From: Prochilodus magdalenae
Taxonomy: Eukaryota > Chordata > Actinopteri > Characiformes > Prochilodontidae
DNA: 64,000 bases
Reading direction: 5' to 3'
Assembly: GCA_024036415.1 (NCBI GenBank)
Contig: JAMWET010005031.1
Coordinates: 62,001 to 126,000, forward strand
Part shown: one piece after another, positions 44,905 to 64,000 of the stretch
How positions within the stretch are numbered: position 1 is the stretch's first letter
Layout of the letters: the number at the start of each line of letters is the position of its first letter
Notes under the pieces: generated by a model
Databases searched by the model: none
What the model saw: the letters and a program-made list of their open reading frames with translations, nothing else
Told to the model about the DNA's origin: nothing
Made by a program: the position numbers and the translations under genes

Positions 44905-45470
44905 ATGGTGGGCAGGTTTGACAGTGTGAGACATACGAATGATTTAAATTTCACACTTATCACTGACTGACCTGACTGACCCAACAGCCACGAGTGGACA
45001 TTCAGCGAGCAGTGATGCCCTCCATGAGTCATCCTGTTAGTGCCAGCGCCTTTGGTAGACAGCTCAACGTAGTACTACACGCACACGGACCATTAAAGTC
45101 AGAATCTCCAAAGACTGCAGTGGTGTCGTGCCAGACTGTCATGGAGTGACTTAGAATGGCAGCAGGTCATCTTCAGTGATGACTTGGTTTTGTCTTGGTG
45201 GAGATGACCAACAAATCCATGTTTGGAGACACCATCTTCAGCACCAAGATGTGTTGTCACACATCACGCAAGGCCTGGTGTTACCTCTGTGGCCTGGAAC
45301 CTCTACATCTCCATGCCGAGAAGTCTGGCATGTTGCATTAGCCATACTGGGAGACACAACTTCTGTATGCGTATATAGTATATATATTTAACCATATCAG
45401 TCTAAATGTATCATCATTAATTGTTCCAGGTAACCTTTATCTTCCTTCCCAACAGCACTGCAGTCTAACA
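44905..45470 (+). mobile_element. Tc1-like element, family A (ends truncated)
   Basis: Contains GTGGGCAGGTTTGACAGTGT, TGCCAGACTGTCATGGAGTG, CTTGGTGGAGATGACCAACA and CCTTTATCTTCCTTCCCAAC. The coding remnant spells FCLGGDDQQIHVWRHH. Confidence 0.7.
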
Positions 45471-46329
45471 ATCTGATTTTGCCTCATCTCCTCTTGTGCA
45501 TGGTATTACTACTATGCGAAAGTGTGTGTGTGTAACAGGAAGTGTGTAGCTCTGTGTATTGGACCCTCTGTCTCTTCTTCCTCTGAGGGCCCAGCACCAG
45601 CACACAGGTGCTAATGACGTGACACGGCCGTTGAACTTCCCCCCTCCCTTCATGATATGCAAACACCTGAATCCTGCACTCTGTTTGATGTGGAAACACA
45701 CACAATACGTCCTGTCAGCCTGTGGGGAATTCTCTAGGAGGGACGCCAGTTCTCCAGCTTTAGGGAGACGGTGCTAGCAGAGAGAATTTTTCATACAGGC
45801 CCAAAATTATGCCACGGGAATCCGTCTGAAAGGGGCCTTAGAGCTATGATAGATTGTGCACAAATTTGTGTCAAATATGTGTTTGAATAGCTGTGTTTGG
45901 GGTGAGGATGGATTGCTTTTCCAGGACTGGAGAGGTACGGAGCTAAACTGATTCCAGCAGTTGTAGCTACAGATTTCTGAAATGAACATCCCAGTAGTTT
46001 CTGGGTTTGCACGTATACTACATACACTGTAATAAAAAGTTTAAAATATTGACATTTAATGTTTTATGATCAAATTGTAATGTTTGTTACTGTTGTTGTG
46101 ATGGTAAAACACTGTAGGTGGGAATAACTAGTGAAACTGTGGCATTACATTCGTTCTTTCATTCATTTATTTTCTAAGCCACTTGTCATTCTGCATTGCA
46201 GGTGGGTTGGGGAGGAGATGCTGGTGCCTATCCAAGCACTCTGAGTAGTACATTCCAGTTGGGACTGTCTGATGGAAAGAGTCATAACTAATGAAGAAAC
46301 TGAGTACCAAGCATAGTCTCACCAGTGCA

Positions 46330-46805
46330 TTGTTTAAGGTGGTAGTGACTCCTGCAGATGGCGCTGCATGGGGATGATGTTGCTATACTGTAAGTACTTG
46401 CAGGGTATGAGTGACGGAATTCATAGATTGAGAAGAGGTGGTACAGTGCAGTGAATGTCTCGTTCCATGTGTGGTATATTGGCTCCAAACCAGATGTTAA
46501 TGATTGGCTAAAAGGAGTGACTGTATGTGGGCAAGCCAAAGACCATAGTGTGAAGGTAGTATCTGAATCTGCAGGTGTATGACAGCGTATGGTCATTCAG
46601 GTCTACCAGCAGTGGCCAAAATCCCAGTCTACAGGAAATGCCCCTCCGGGGAAGGCCTCTACCAAATTTGGCCCAACTGCGCAATACTTTAAGCAGGAGT
46701 GACTGGGCCGGATGTGACCTACATACAGAAACTTGTCCAGTCCATGCCAAATACAGTCACAGCTGTTATTTGTGCCTGTGGAAGTATTACACACTATTAC
46801 GTATG
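46330..46805 (+). mobile_element. Tc1-like remnant, family B (internally deleted)
   Basis: Contains a segment translating to EFRHSYPA-like sequence on the minus strand. On the plus strand it reads YGHSGLPAVAKIPVYR-like sequence joined to TYIQKLVQSMPNTVTAVI, a C-terminal Tc1 signature. Confidence 0.65.
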
Positions 46806-47489
46806 TTTCACAGTCACAGGTGACTCATTATTTCGTCTGGTGAGTTTACTTTGTATATTGCTATACCTGACTGGGATGAAGAACTAAATGTCAGGAAAAC
46901 CTGGAGTAAACTGAGAGAAAGAAAGAATTCAGCCCAAAACAACATTTACAGTTTTCACCTTCACCTCAAATGTGGTCAACTCAACCAATAAATAGCTTTG
47001 CAGTAGAGCTACAAGTAATAAAAGCTTATAGCTACTAAGTGAGCCTTACGCAAACTGATGGCCTATGTCATCACCACTGGCTTCCAAACATGTTGAGCAG
47101 TTCTCTCAGACAGACCTGTTTAGACTTGCTTAGCAACATATGAACGTTCTGGGAATGAAGGAATAGTATTATTGTCACACTGCCACAGTAATTAGTACAA
47201 CTAAAACCAGACAACCCAACAGAAAAGGCCCAAAGCGTCCAGCTTGGCATGCACTGTAGACTCCTTTATCAAAAGGACAAACAGACCCAGATCAATGTTT
47301 AACTAGGCATCCACAACAATGAGGCTACACCATAAGCTAACAGTCTAGAACAAAGCGCTGTGGCTTGCTAGCCTTGAGTGCACCTACAGTAAAACCCTGG
47401 AAGCACAACAGTAGGCATGCTAGGGTTGTAAGAGTCTGCAATGCCTCCAACTAGCTTTATACTGTATATTCATTTTACTGCGGCTGTAT

Positions 47490-47945
47490 TTGCACCAGCT
47501 CATGCCACCTGCGGAAGTTCTCAGATGACTGTACTGTAATGTGCGTTCACACAGAGATGGTCAGATTACAGGAGCATTAAGATGTGCGTCAATGGGTATG
47601 TCAAATGCACTGGTGGTCTTCTACCACCCAAAAGGAGGAAGCGGAGCTGGTTTCGTCGCATAAGTACCTAGAGGTTCTCCCACAGTCAGACTGGGCTGTC
47701 CAGATCGAAGCATACACTGTACAGGAAGTCTTAAAGCAGGTTCTTCTTTTCTACAGAAGCTCATATGCCTCCAAATGCCTCCATAATCTGATCGGGAAAG
47801 CTGTCACAGGGCTGCTTCTGGATTCAGTGGTGGTAGTGGATGGTAGAGATGAGAACCGCAGTAAAGATGGAACAGTTCTGGCATCTCTTCTACTGCATGA
47901 TATACTTCAGTCAACATCTGTAAGGCTCCACAATGCCTGTTGAGA
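47490..47945 (+). pseudogene. LINE reverse transcriptase C-terminal fragment
   Basis: Frame-broken sequence reads KFSDDCTV (ADD-box-like), then AELVSSHKYLEVL and YASKCLHNLIG, the order expected after the catalytic box in CR1/Rex-type LINEs. The 119-codon open stretch at 47584-47943 is part of this remnant. Confidence 0.55.
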
Positions 47946-48048
47946 CAGGATGTTGAGATGGAATTTTGGGAGAGGCCTTTTCTCAGAACTATGAATCCAT
48001 ACGGCCCACGGCACTGAATACTGAAGAAAATGCAGAGTGACTAAACAA

Positions 48049-48902
48049 TAGGGCTGCCCTCTAGAAGTCGACGAATCAAATCGTCAGTCGGAGACCCTTT
48101 AAGTTGACTGAGATCCTTCAAGTCGACTGACAACAGTGACCTTTTTTTCCCCCGTAAAACAGACTAAAGCTTACAGAAATGCACAAGAACTTTAAGAATA
48201 AAGACATTTTAATAATTATTAAAAGGGGAATAATAAATATATATTTAAGACTTCCGGTTTAGACGTAACGGCTGAAACAACTCAATAAAGATGGCAATAG
48301 TGAACGAATGCAGTATCAAAATATGCAAAGTATAGAATCTAAATTACAGATATTTATATTTATCCGCTTACAGCTAAGATTATCTTTATTTAAGGATGAG
48401 TACAGTCACTTAATCTGCCTGCCGATAAACGAGAGATAATTATTTCAGCGCGGGGAATATATTTAAACAGTTTCAGGTCTACCATTCTTCTTTTCATTTA
48501 AAAATAATTGAAATATGGACTAATCTGGTTTTATTCAGCAGTTCGTTATTTATGAGAAAGACGTGTGTCCTCCTACTGAAGAAGCTGTTAGAAGTGAGAT
48601 TAAAAAGACTGTAAGTGCTAATGTTTAGCATAAATACACGCTGCTGCCTGCCGCTATAGTCTGTAACTAAAGGCTCCAGTTCAGATCGTTCATCATACTC
48701 TCTTTTAGTTCAGAAATATGCTCCTGTGACTCTGCTGACTTTCTAAATGAGGAGGACATCAGATCTGAACCATATGCAAATTGATTTACTGATTACTAGA
48801 TAATGTACATGGAGAAAAAAAATGTGAACGAATAGTCGAATCGTCGACGAGGACGGGCGAATCTGATTCGACTGACAAAATTCAGAGTCGGGTACAGCCC
48901 TC
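48049..48902. mobile_element. Non-autonomous hAT-type DNA transposon, 854 bp
   Basis: Flanked by a perfect 8-bp target duplication CTAAACAA (48041-48048 and 48903-48910), the size made by hAT transposases. The ends are TAGGGCTGCCCT... and ...GGTACAGCCCTC, inverted relative to each other. Sub-terminal GTCGA(C)GAATC motifs repeat near both ends. No transposase open frame. Confidence 0.85.
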
Positions 48903-49148
48903 CTAAACAACCTTAGTGTGTCGCTAGCTATTATTTAAGGTTTTGCTAATAATAAATGGGAGTCTATGGGAGAAATGAGCGATGAATAAATGACATATAG
49001 AGGAATGCGGGTCAGAATGACTGTGGATTAGAGTTTGGTGAGCTCCCCTGAGTGAGTATAGGCAGTTTGGTGGCTGCAGATTAAAGGAATCAGTAGGGTT
49101 TCCACCCATGCAAAAACATTTTTTAAAATGTATTTCACAAAGATTTTA

Positions 49149-49666
49149 TGAAAACCATACGCCATGCATGTGACGTAAGCAAGGATGCAACTTATCTCTG
49201 TTCCTGACTAAGCCAACAGTCTCGACTGCAAACATTTAGCAAGCAGTAATGCAATCCATGAGTCAGCCTGTTAGTGCCAGTCCTACTGGCAGATGGCTGC
49301 ACAATGCAGGACTACATGCACACAGACTGTTACAATGACTGCCCTTAACACCACATCAACGTCACCAAAGACTGCAATGGTGTCGTGCCAGCTATTCATA
49401 GTGACTCAGAATAGCAGTGGGTCATCTTCAGTGACGATGATGACCAGCAGTGGAGGTCGACCTTGACAACCCCAAGCCACGACATCTGGCCTGTTGCGTT
49501 TGCCATTCTGAAAGACACTACTTCTGTATGTGTGCACAATAAATATTACCCATATCAGTCTGCATTTATCATCATCTGTTGTTCCTGGCAACCTTTATCT
49601 TCCTTCCCAACAGCAATGCAATCCCACAATTCCTCATGGGTGCAGCTATTAGCTTGATGATGAGTG
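49149..49666 (+). mobile_element. Tc1-like element, family A (left end and middle degraded)
   Basis: Contains GTGACGTAAGCAAGGATGC, CACACAGACTGTTACAATGA, GTGTCGTGCCAGC and the right end TCCTCATGGGTGCAGCTATT then TTGATGATGAGTG. Confidence 0.7.
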
Positions 49667-49919
49667 TTAATGTAACAAATTTTTGTATTTCAAGTGACTT
49701 TGGAGCATTTCTAATGGTCAGTTCCTCAAAATGTCCATATAAAGGGTAGCTGTCGCTTTCACGTGATGTAGAAAAGTAAAAACGGCTAAAAAATATATAG
49801 TATATAAAAATATATATATGTTTACATGTAACATATTACTTACATAGTCATTACCAAACAGTTCATAGTAGTCACTGTATAATAATAAACCTCACTGTGA
49901 CTGCTCTCAACTTTGCCCT

Positions 49920-50379
49920 GCTCGCTGTCGATAACAATAGAGTGACGTGTTAACGGACCAATCAGAACGCCCCTCTCCCGTGGCCACGTCAAGGCGAGCG
50001 TAGATCACCGAAGTCCAATACCAACCTCTCCTGCATGCTCCCCTGCCTTTTAAATGGAGTTGTGGACCGTGCAGTGGCGCTAACCGGAAATCACAGCCAT
50101 GCTTGTATATTGCCTGTATGTTCCTCGAAAAGCAATAGCGATACGCTTCCTATTAGCTTATAAGATACACTCACCCTAATACGCGAGCGGTCTGGATGGA
50201 CCTAAATACTTTACGCTATAGTCCACGCCCACATTTATCATCGTCCCTCCCTCTCTACAGTCTGTTAACGGGACTCTACTGTTGTCTTATGTTTGGTTGC
50301 TAACAGCAGTCAGCCTGAGTCAAAGATCAGGACCAGGACCGTGATCTCTCCTGAGAGCACCAGAAGGAGCCGAACTGAG
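49920..50379 (+). promoter_or_regulatory. Promoter-like CpG-containing region, possible untranslated first exon of aldh3a2
   Basis: Richer in CpG than its surroundings. It has TGACGTG (49943-49949, ATF/CRE-like), CCAAT (49958-49962) and CCGGAA (50084-50089, ETS-like). A donor-like GAG|GTATGG sits at 50379/50380. The ATG exon of aldh3a2 is preceded by a good acceptor (CTTTCGCAG at 53142-53150), so an upstream non-coding exon must exist; this region is the best candidate. The transcription start is not determinable here. Confidence 0.35.
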
Positions 50380-50470
50380 GTATGGTGTGCTGTTTATTTT
50401 GCAGAGGTCGCGGTGATGACGAAGCTGAAGCCAGCTCCCTCTGTTCGCCGGCTTCTCGCTCGAATTGTAC

Positions 50471-50533
50471 CGTTCCACCTTAAATGGCGCATAGGCGCCA
50501 GAATGTAACTGCTGCGCCATTTAAGGTGGAACG
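50471..50533. repeat. Perfect 21-bp inverted repeat with 21-nt loop
   Basis: Arms 50471-50491 and 50513-50533 are exact reverse complements, beginning CGTTCCACCTTAAATGG. A weaker relative with arms containing CCACCTTAAAT / ATTTAAGGTAG is at 52340-52408, so this may be a tiny MITE family. Confidence 0.9.
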
Positions 50534-51204
50534 AGGAAATTGAAACAAGCAGTCGGCACTGGCTGGAGGTGTATATCCGCTATATCCTCCACAGCTAGTC
50601 AAAACTGCTTACCCAACCAAAGTCACGTGACCGGGCTCTAACGAGCGCCTTAGGCTTCACATTTAGTGGCTAACTGAAATGAAAGCTCCAGTACTCGGGC
50701 AGTTACCACTGCTGCTCACTGAGCTCAAAGTGCTCTTGGCTTTCCTTGCTCTTGGTTGTTGCGACATGCTTGGCCTATTCCCATGATATGACTACAGCTG
50801 GTTCCCCATTTCTAGCCTCAACCAGGAACCTTCCCATTAACCTTTGGCTCCAGCCTTAGCAGCATATGCATGCTCACTCGCTCTTGTACCAGACTCTGAT
50901 CAGTCACCTTTCTCCACCTGTCTGATCGGATTTACAGTCACCCAAAAAAGCCATGGATGAATGAAAGTTTCTACTTCCTATAGTGATGAACCATTTTCTA
51001 TGGAAAAGACGTCCAGGGCACAGAGGTGGAGATAGAGGTGTGTTTCCACTGGTGTCAGTGAGATCATGAGCTACACAAAGACCTGTGGCTTTTAGCTTCA
51101 GGTTACAACAGCTTGGAATGAATGGGAAAAGACTATGGAGTATGAAATATGATTCTATTATAAAAAAAGGCTTCTTGGTTTCACATGGTCATAAAATGGA
51201 AAAG

Positions 51205-51480
51205 CACACTACCAGTCAAAATTTGGAGACACCCAACTAAATGGATGATGTTGGTTATTTTAAAGACTCCACACTTAACAGTTCCAACTGATGAGCTTTT
51301 GGTTATTATATCACCTTCCATAGTAAGTTAAGAAAACGGTATTACCCTACTGTAGAGTTCCATTTAGGAAGTTTTTAAGGTGAACTGTATAATTCTATGG
51401 GTGTTATTTTATAGTTTGGTGTCTTCATTGTTATTCTAAAGTAAAGCATTAAGCTAAACATAAGTGGACTGGTACTTTAC
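51205..51480. mobile_element. Element with end CTACCAGTCAAAATTTGG, left part
   Basis: Same left end as the 12.5-kb element. The right end (GGACTGGTACTTTAC) is degraded and abuts the next MITE. Confidence 0.5.
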
Positions 51481-51481
51481 A

Positions 51482-51737
51482 TATCGTCGCTGTCCAATGA
51501 AAAACATGTATCACCACTTTTGTCCATTTTTACTTTTATGCATCATTTGAACACACCAGTTGCTGTTAACATTGTGTGAGAATCTCATAATGAATGGACC
51601 AACAGAAATGGCTTAAAACTGTTTGGAAAGATGTCTGGTTCCATTGACTTCCATTAAAGGTTAATGAGGTTTTTGGCCTTTCCTGTAAAGTTGCCATTTT
51701 GGAGATACTTGTTTTTCTTTGGACAGAGACGATATGC
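51482..51737. mobile_element. MITE, second copy of the CTGTCCAATGAAAAACA family
   Basis: The left end ATATCGTCGCTGTCCAATGA is mirrored at the right as GGACAGAGACGATAT. The GAAAAACA of the left end is mirrored as TGTTTTTCTTTGGACAG. Confidence 0.8.
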
Positions 51738-51860
51738 TTATTGGCATAGTTGAATAAGGAGATTGGGTACATAGGACTAACACACCGTAAACCTCAAGCC
51801 CTGTTCTTCTTCTTTAGAATACCAATCCAAAAGAGCTTGGTCAGACCAATTCCAAAATCC

Positions 51861-52097
51861 GGTAACACTTTAAGTGTTAAGTATTAACGCGTTAGTTAAC
51901 ATGACATGACATTAGTAATCCACTAACAATGGTAACTAATGTTAAGTAACCATGTAACAATTGTTACATGTTTACTTAACATGTAAACATGTAGTTGTTA
52001 TATGTTTACTGAATATTAGTTAACCATGGTAACCATTGTAAATGTATTACTTCATGTTTACTACTGTATTGCTTCAGGTTAATGTAAAGTGTTACGT
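51861..52097. mobile_element. MITE with ends GTAACACTTTA / TAAAGTGTTAC
   Basis: AT-rich, with internal palindromes such as AACCATGTAACAATTGTTAC and inverted ends. A half-copy is at 13407. Confidence 0.7.
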
Positions 52098-52339
52098 AAC
52101 ATACGCTTATTTTACTGTACTTGTACTTAAACCTCCAAAATGCACATCACATTCCTGCCCAGCCTACATTCTAGCCCAGTGAAACAATGGCATCAAAGCA
52201 ACAGAGCAGGGAAAATGGTGGACTATGAGGAGAAATCGATTCCAGCCTTCCCAAGGAACCGCACTGTCAATAGGCATGACTGATATTCATCATTAAACAA
52301 GGCTGATGGCTTCCTGTTCTCTAGAATCCTAATGAGATG

Positions 52340-52408
52340 TTCTGTTCCACCTTAAATGCAGTACAGAAACCAGACATAACTGTGAGGCACTATTTAAGGT
52401 AGAGCAGA
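52340..52408. repeat. Imperfect short inverted repeat, relative of 50471-50533
   Basis: Left arm TTCTGTTCCACCTTAAAT; right arm ATTTAAGGTAGAGCAGAA. Two or three mismatches. Confidence 0.65.
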
Positions 52409-52784
52409 AAATTTGCAAACAAACCAGCAAATAGAAAGCCAGCTTCGTGCCAATATCAGACACTCACATCTCAGGCACTTTTAATTCAACAGTGTTGGTT
52501 GGCTCGGCACTTTTCACTCCAGACAGTTGGACAATGCCAAGCAGCTTTGCTCAGCAGTTACCACTGAAGAGACTGGAGAGGGGAGCAGTTGCACCTGTAT
52601 TAGCCTAAGAACCCCAAAAACAGCCTGTACTTACAGTACTTAGCAGTCATGCTGTGTGGTTTTATCACTGTTTGCTGTGTTGATGTCCAGATCCAAAGCG
52701 AGTAGTTACTAGCAAGCCTCAATGGTATCATAGCTAACAGGATATTACAACCCAGCTCATTTACATGGAGGTTTTTTTCATTTT

Positions 52785-53005
52785 CCCAGCCGTGATTCGC
52801 TGTAAACTAGCAAATCGGAGCAGAGCTCATCAAATTACTAATGAGCCCACCAAAAACAGCTTGTTTCATTCTAGGGCCAAATCACGGGGCCGTAAATTGG
52901 TGCGTAAAACTGCATCCGGGCATTTTTTTGCCTTGACCAAAGTCCACCATCCACACCAGAGAGAAAATATTGAGCGTATGGATTCTACGGCACCTTTAGC
53001 ACATT
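52785..53005 (+). repeat. Dispersed repeat, pair member 2
   Basis: Shares CTGTAAACTAGCAAATCGG-type sequence, CAGAGCTCATCAAATTA, ATGAGCCCACC and TTTCATTCTAGGG with 28110-28330 (opposite strand). A 116-codon open stretch here is a chance by-product. Confidence 0.6.
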
Positions 53006-53151
53006 TTTATGCATGGCCCATTGTATTACACTGGAGCTTGTGTGAAGTATTGATTTATGGAAATCCTTCCACAGATGTCAAAAGAATGCAGTCGGCTCAG
53101 ACGTGGCAGATGTAGAAGTGCAGTGAGATAAACAGCCTTCTCTTTCGCAGG

Positions 53152-62972
<9,821 letters not shown>

Positions 62973-63780
62973 GAGAGCAAAGCCGTGTCCTGACAGTTTC
63001 CCTCCAGGCTCGAGGAAAACAACCAATCAGGAGTTTGGTCACGTAGTGGTCTGTATCCCTGCTCAAGTGCTGCTCCCTCCCCTGCCTTAATCTGAACGGG
63101 TCTTGAACCCAGTCATTGTAAATCACTTCCAGTAACAATGCTGCATCTAATGAAGGACTTCAGGCCAAATTAGCTTCAAGCTAATTGCTAATAGTTTTTT
63201 AATGTGACATTTATTAACATTCATAGCACTTTACCCTGTGATCAGTTAGCTTATATCCTTTAGCCTGGGATGAAGTACGTCTGTTTTTATCCTCTTTTCA
63301 GGAAGAAACGGTTTTTTAATGAAGGAAAAGAAAACATTTTACAATGATTAGTGCTATCGCACTGTAGCAACACACAGACTATCTCATTACATGTCTCTAG
63401 ATCTTTATAGATCAACACTTTACTAACATTCACATTTCAAGAAGGATGACTGAGGGCGGACCACTCTTTTCTACAAGAGATTGAAAGTGTACTCAGAGAA
63501 TGTTCAGACAAACCCGCAGCTAATTGCAGGTTGGGTCCAGTCTAGTTTATATCAGCTATGTGTTGGTGTTTAGTTATAAACACGCTGTGAAATGTTAGAC
63601 ATTGAAGCGCTACACATTTAGGTGTTTCTCTGTGATGACCAAATGAGTTAATTATCAGCCTTCATTAGATTTAGGTCTGTTTATAAGTGAACTTGTGTTA
63701 AAGGGGCAGAAACTCTGAACTGTGCAGTGGCCTTCTCTGCAGCTGCTGATAGGGATGTCCTGATCTGATCTCATATCAAA
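62973..63780 (+). other. aldh3a2 3' flank
   Basis: Presumed 3' untranslated region and beyond. No canonical AATAAA was found in this stretch and no further gene is seen. Confidence 0.4.
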
Positions 63781-63784
63781 CCAA

Positions 63785-64000
63785 TCACTGTAGGCTATAT
63801 TAGTATGGGTCACTATTGGTTATATTAATATGAATGGGGATCGGCTATATTAATATGGATCGTTATCGGCTATGCTGATATGGATAGGTATTGGTTATAT
63901 TAATATGGATCGGTATTGGTTATATTAATATGGATCGGTATCGGCTATATTAATATGGATCGGTATTGGTTATATTAATATGGATCGGTATTGGTTATAT
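63785..64000. repeat. 25-bp tandem repeat running off the right edge
   Basis: Unit TATATTAATATGGATCGGTA followed by TYGGY. Eight or so copies become more regular toward the edge. Confidence 0.85.

Noticed and set aside
47584..47943. 119-codon gene
   Set aside because: Reads as the C-terminal part of a broken LINE reverse transcriptase; the preceding catalytic box is in another frame.
52765..53115. 116-codon plus-strand frame before aldh3a2
   Set aside because: It overlaps a dispersed repeat also found at 28.1-28.3 kb, has no recognisable domain, and the real first coding exon begins at 53152.

Overview
This is nuclear DNA from a ray-finned fish (teleost, probably an otophysan; the order is a guess). 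It has vertebrate intron-split genes, Tc1-like, hAT-like and tRNA-SINE repeats of fish type, TATC microsatellites on retroposon tails, and low gene density. Nothing suggests bacterial or viral sequence.

Three protein genes can be read with splice sites that stay in frame. (1) The first four coding exons of an SLC13-family sodium/dicarboxylate cotransporter, best match slc13a2, lie on the minus strand (8272 down to 1791); the gene runs off the left edge. (2) A complete vitronectin gene (vtn) lies on the plus strand, 30036-36137: nine coding exons, 449 residues, with signal peptide, somatomedin B domain, RGD, hemopexin-like repeats and a strongly basic heparin-binding segment. (3) A complete fatty aldehyde dehydrogenase gene (aldh3a2-like) lies on the plus strand, 53152-62972: ten coding exons, 490 residues, with catalytic Cys244, Glu210 and a C-terminal membrane anchor. 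One of its introns uses a GC donor. slc13a2 and vtn are transcribed away from each other. As I remember it, human 17q11 has the same divergent order, but with SARM1 and SLC46A1 between them; I cannot see those here. The three genes do not form a pathway: they are a kidney/gut-type transporter, a secreted plasma/matrix adhesion protein and an ER lipid-aldehyde enzyme.

Most of the remainder is repeat. 1.8-8.3 kb: slc13a2 with two intronic minisatellites (about 32 bp and 19 bp units). 8.8-20.7 kb: two arrays of the same 54-bp satellite in inverted orientation about 10 kb apart, with Tc1 debris, a SINE and a duplicated 420-bp segment between them. 21-30 kb: TATC microsatellite, Tc1 copies and a foldback element. 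30-36 kb: vtn. 36-50 kb: a degraded LINE reverse transcriptase, more Tc1 copies, MITEs and an 854-bp hAT-type element with a perfect 8-bp target duplication. 49.9-50.4 kb: a promoter-like, CpG-containing region that could hold the untranslated first exon of aldh3a2. 53-63 kb: aldh3a2, with a nested solo-LTR-like insertion, SINEs and a TATC array in its introns. The right edge enters a 25-bp tandem repeat.

I found no convincing undescribed functional system. The best leads are the inverted satellite pair, the GC-AG intron, the split bipartite basic region of vitronectin, the internally deleted Tc1 families, and a perfect 21-bp hairpin next to the putative aldh3a2 promoter.
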